Positions 6,035-7,401 of a stretch of DNA of 7,401 nt are shown piece after piece. Below the pieces are notes generated by a model, which saw only the letters and a program-made list of their open reading frames with translations, did not search any database and had not been told where the DNA came from. How positions within the stretch are numbered: position 1 is the stretch's first letter; the number at the start of each line of letters is the position of its first letter. Source of the DNA: JBEAOO01 sp041164825 (GTDB lineage Bacteria; Pseudomonadota; Gammaproteobacteria; Burkholderiales; Burkholderiaceae_C). The position numbers were made by a program, and so were the translations under genes. The stretch spans positions 1-7,401 of the forward strand of contig JBEAOO010000040.1 of the NCBI GenBank assembly GCA_041164825.1, in the 5' to 3' direction.

Positions 6035-7198
6035 TCAATTCGACAGGGTTGCTGGCTCGGCGAACAGCCGTTCCAGCGTGGCGGGCAGAAGGGCGGCATT
6101 GGCTTGGCGGATGGCGGCGTGCTTGGCCTTGAGCGCCTGCGTGTGCTGGTAGATGGCCCGGAGTTCAAGCTGCTTGGCCATGGAGGGAACCGGCATCTCG
6201 TAGCTGAGGAAGGCCGAAGGCTGCAGCCTGCGACGGCGTGCATTGGTGCCGCCGCTGATCTCTGCGAGTGCGGGCCAAACATCCGGCGTGCGGAAATAGA
6301 TGTCCAAGACTTCGGGCAGCACCGCTTCGGTGTTGACCGTGAACACCGGGAACTCCGGCGATACCACCCTGCCATCGCATTCAGGCGGCACGACGCCCAA
6401 CGCGCCTTCCCAGGCCATCAGCTTGGGGTAAATGAAGTCACCGGCGCGGACGGTGGACAGCCGTTCGTAGGCGAACTCGCTGCCCATCTTGACGGCGCTT
6501 GGAAACACACCACGGCCGAACGAGTAAACGCCCGCAAAGCGGTACTGGGCGGTGCCGTCAACGGCCACGTCGGGCTGTCGTTGGGAGAGCAATGCCGACA
6601 CGCGAATCTTTGCCGGCTGCTCGCCTTGGGGTTGGACGATGTAGCTTCGGATCAGGCGCTCGGCGTCGCGCTCGACGGCGTCCAGATGGGCTTCCACTTG
6701 CCGCGTCTTTTCGGTCAACTGATCGAGGCGAGCGACCATGGCTTTCTGTTCGGCCAGCGGTGGCAGCGCGATTTCCTGATCTAGGAATCGCTCCTCCTTG
6801 ATGCGAACCCGGTTAGTGGTGCCCTCGCTGGCAGCCTTGCAGAGTTCGACGAAGGGCGCCGACCGCACCAGCCAACCCATGAAGGTCGGATCACATCGGC
6901 CGTGGTCACGAAACTCGAACGACGGAAAGTCGTTGCTCACGATGGCACCTTCCAGTTCGGGTGGCACCAAGCCAATCGCGCCATTGCGCGCGTCGATCTT
7001 GGACAAGATCAGCTGGTTGTGGCGCACAACGTTTCGGGCGGACACCACGTCACTGCCGCGAACCTTGCCGCGACTGACGATCCCTTTGCCCCAAAGCTTG
7101 ATCGTGACCTCGTGATATTCGGCGGCGGGGTCGATCACGGCGGGTTCTGCTGAGCGTTGAAGCAGGCAACCCAACGCGACTTTGGGCCAGGCCGTCAT
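6035..7198 (-). CDS. hsdS: Type I restriction-modification specificity subunit HsdS
   Basis: A 387-residue HsdS with the normal two-half layout. Target recognition domain 1 (~1-145) includes ILSKIDARNGAIGLVPPEL and IVSNDFPSFEF. Conserved helical spacer 1 (~146-187) reads PPLAEQKAMVARLDQL and then a long charged helix. Target recognition domain 2 (~195-338) repeats the fold with IYPKLMAWEGALGVVPPEC and VVSPEFPVFTV. Spacer 2 (~341-381) ends AALLPATLERLFAE. HsdS reads a bipartite DNA sequence and normally binds two HsdM methylases, plus two HsdR for cleavage. It is slightly short against the usual 400-460 residues but no part seems lost. The ATG at 7198 has GGAGA eight bases upstream. No hsdM or hsdR is in the window: hsdM may lie beyond the right edge, while the position often held by hsdR downstream is taken by the DUF6155-like gene and the primase-helicase. 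The DNA site recognised cannot be read from the sequence. Confidence 0.88.
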   Translation of the reverse strand: MTAWPKVALGCLLQRSAEPAVIDPAAEYHEVTIKLWGKGIVSRGKVRGSDVVSARNVVRHNQLILSKIDARNGAIGLVPPELEGAIVSNDFPSFEFRDHGRCDPTFMGWLVRSAPFVELCKAASEGTTNRVRIKEERFLDQEIALPPLAEQKAMVARLDQLTEKTRQVEAHLDAVERDAERLIRSYIVQPQGEQPAKIRVSALLSQRQPDVAVDGTAQYRFAGVYSFGRGVFPSAVKMGSEFAYERLSTVRAGDFIYPKLMAWEGALGVVPPECDGRVVSPEFPVFTVNTEAVLPEVLDIYFRTPDVWPALAEISGGTNARRRRLQPSAFLSYEMPVPSMAKQLELRAIYQHTQALKAKHAAIRQANAALLPATLERLFAEPATLSN

Positions 7199-7207
7199 TG
7201 CCCAGTC

Positions 7208-7309
7208 TCCACATCGCTTCGCCCTAACAGGCTGCTGAAATACCCCCCCTGATTTGCAGCCTGCCTCACCTCAAACGCGGAGTTCGGCCTGACCATCTCG
7301 CGATGTGGA
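7208..7309. mobile_element. Possible insertion-sequence end (IS1182-like), non-coding
   Basis: On the minus strand the sequence TTTCAGCAGCCTGTTAG (7240-7224) resembles, from memory, the terminal sequence found at ends of many IS1182-type elements. A 10-bp perfect inverted repeat, TCCACATCGC (7208-7217) and GCGATGTGGA (7300-7309), encloses the stretch. The whole 7199-7401 region has stops in all minus-strand frames and no credible gene. No transposase is visible, so either the element continues beyond the right edge or only a remnant is left. This is a weak call. Confidence 0.3.
7229..7262. repeat. Imperfect hairpin with C7 loop upstream of hsdS
   Basis: AGGCTGC (7229-7235) pairs with GCAGCCT (7256-7262), and AAAT (7238-7241) pairs with ATTT (7252-7255), leaving a 2-nt bulge. 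The loop holds a run of seven C (7243-7249). It sits about 30 bp before the hsdS start on the minus strand. No T-run follows, so it is not a typical terminator. It may form part of a mobile element end (see the adjoining entry). Confidence 0.4.
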
Positions 7310-7401
7310 AACTCAGGGCGGAATTTGCTCGGTTTGCAGTCCGTTTCGGGCGCCTTTGCGACCGTTTCCCGTCACTGCGCGCCTCGCAGGCGGATCTCTC
7401 C

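Noticed and set aside
7263..7400. About 45 open codons on the minus strand upstream of hsdS, considered as the end of hsdM or of a transposase
   Set aside because: The translation is Arg/Ser-rich and lacks the acidic, helical C-terminus of HsdM or the motifs of a transposase; it probably is chance readthrough.
1..7401. CRISPR array, tRNA, rRNA or riboswitch
   Set aside because: No regularly spaced repeats and no tRNA-like cloverleaf or rRNA segment was seen in the intergenic gaps, which are all under 210 bp.

Overview
The window looks like a piece of a Betaproteobacterial chromosome, most likely from the Comamonadaceae (Acidovorax/Hydrogenophaga/Rhodoferax-like). I judge this from the high G+C, the strong G/C preference at third codon positions, and the flavour of the housekeeping proteins. 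The species assignment is inference. Protein family names come from recognising motifs by eye, not from searches.

Left part (1-2177): ordinary chromosomal genes. A Bax inhibitor-1/YccA-type membrane protein runs off the left edge on the minus strand. A seven-helix TerC-family membrane protein (404-1150, minus) follows. Facing away from it is a LysR-type regulator of the NhaR type (1281-2177, plus). The 130-bp gap between terC and nhaR carries a 7-bp inverted repeat that overlaps possible back-to-back promoters.

Right part (2197-7401): an accessory, defence-type region. An intact AbiEi antitoxin gene (2236-2835, plus) is followed, with an ATGA start/stop overlap, by only the first ~34 codons of its AbiEii toxin partner. 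The rest of the toxin is missing. At that point it meets an oppositely oriented, tightly packed three-gene operon on the minus strand. In transcription order this is hsdS (type I restriction-modification specificity subunit, 6035-7198), a small DUF6155-like protein (5471-6016), and a large primase-helicase (2914-5478). The last has an N-terminal zinc-binding archaeo-eukaryotic primase (AEP) domain of the kind annotated as 'TOTE conflict system', followed by an XPB/HsdR-like SF2 helicase. The helicase reading frame ends inside the toxin remnant and takes its stop codon from the antisense of the remnant.

At the far right (7199-7401) there is no gene. It holds a hairpin and a sequence resembling the end of an IS1182-type insertion sequence, right upstream of hsdS. 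No hsdM or hsdR is present in the window.

Reading of the whole: an AbiE toxin-antitoxin locus next to nhaR was broken by arrival of an HsdS/DUF6155/AEP-helicase defence module. This left an orphan antitoxin and a toxin stub as a scar. Whether the HsdS and the AEP-helicase act together (DNA recognition plus unwinding/priming or nicking) is the most interesting open point.
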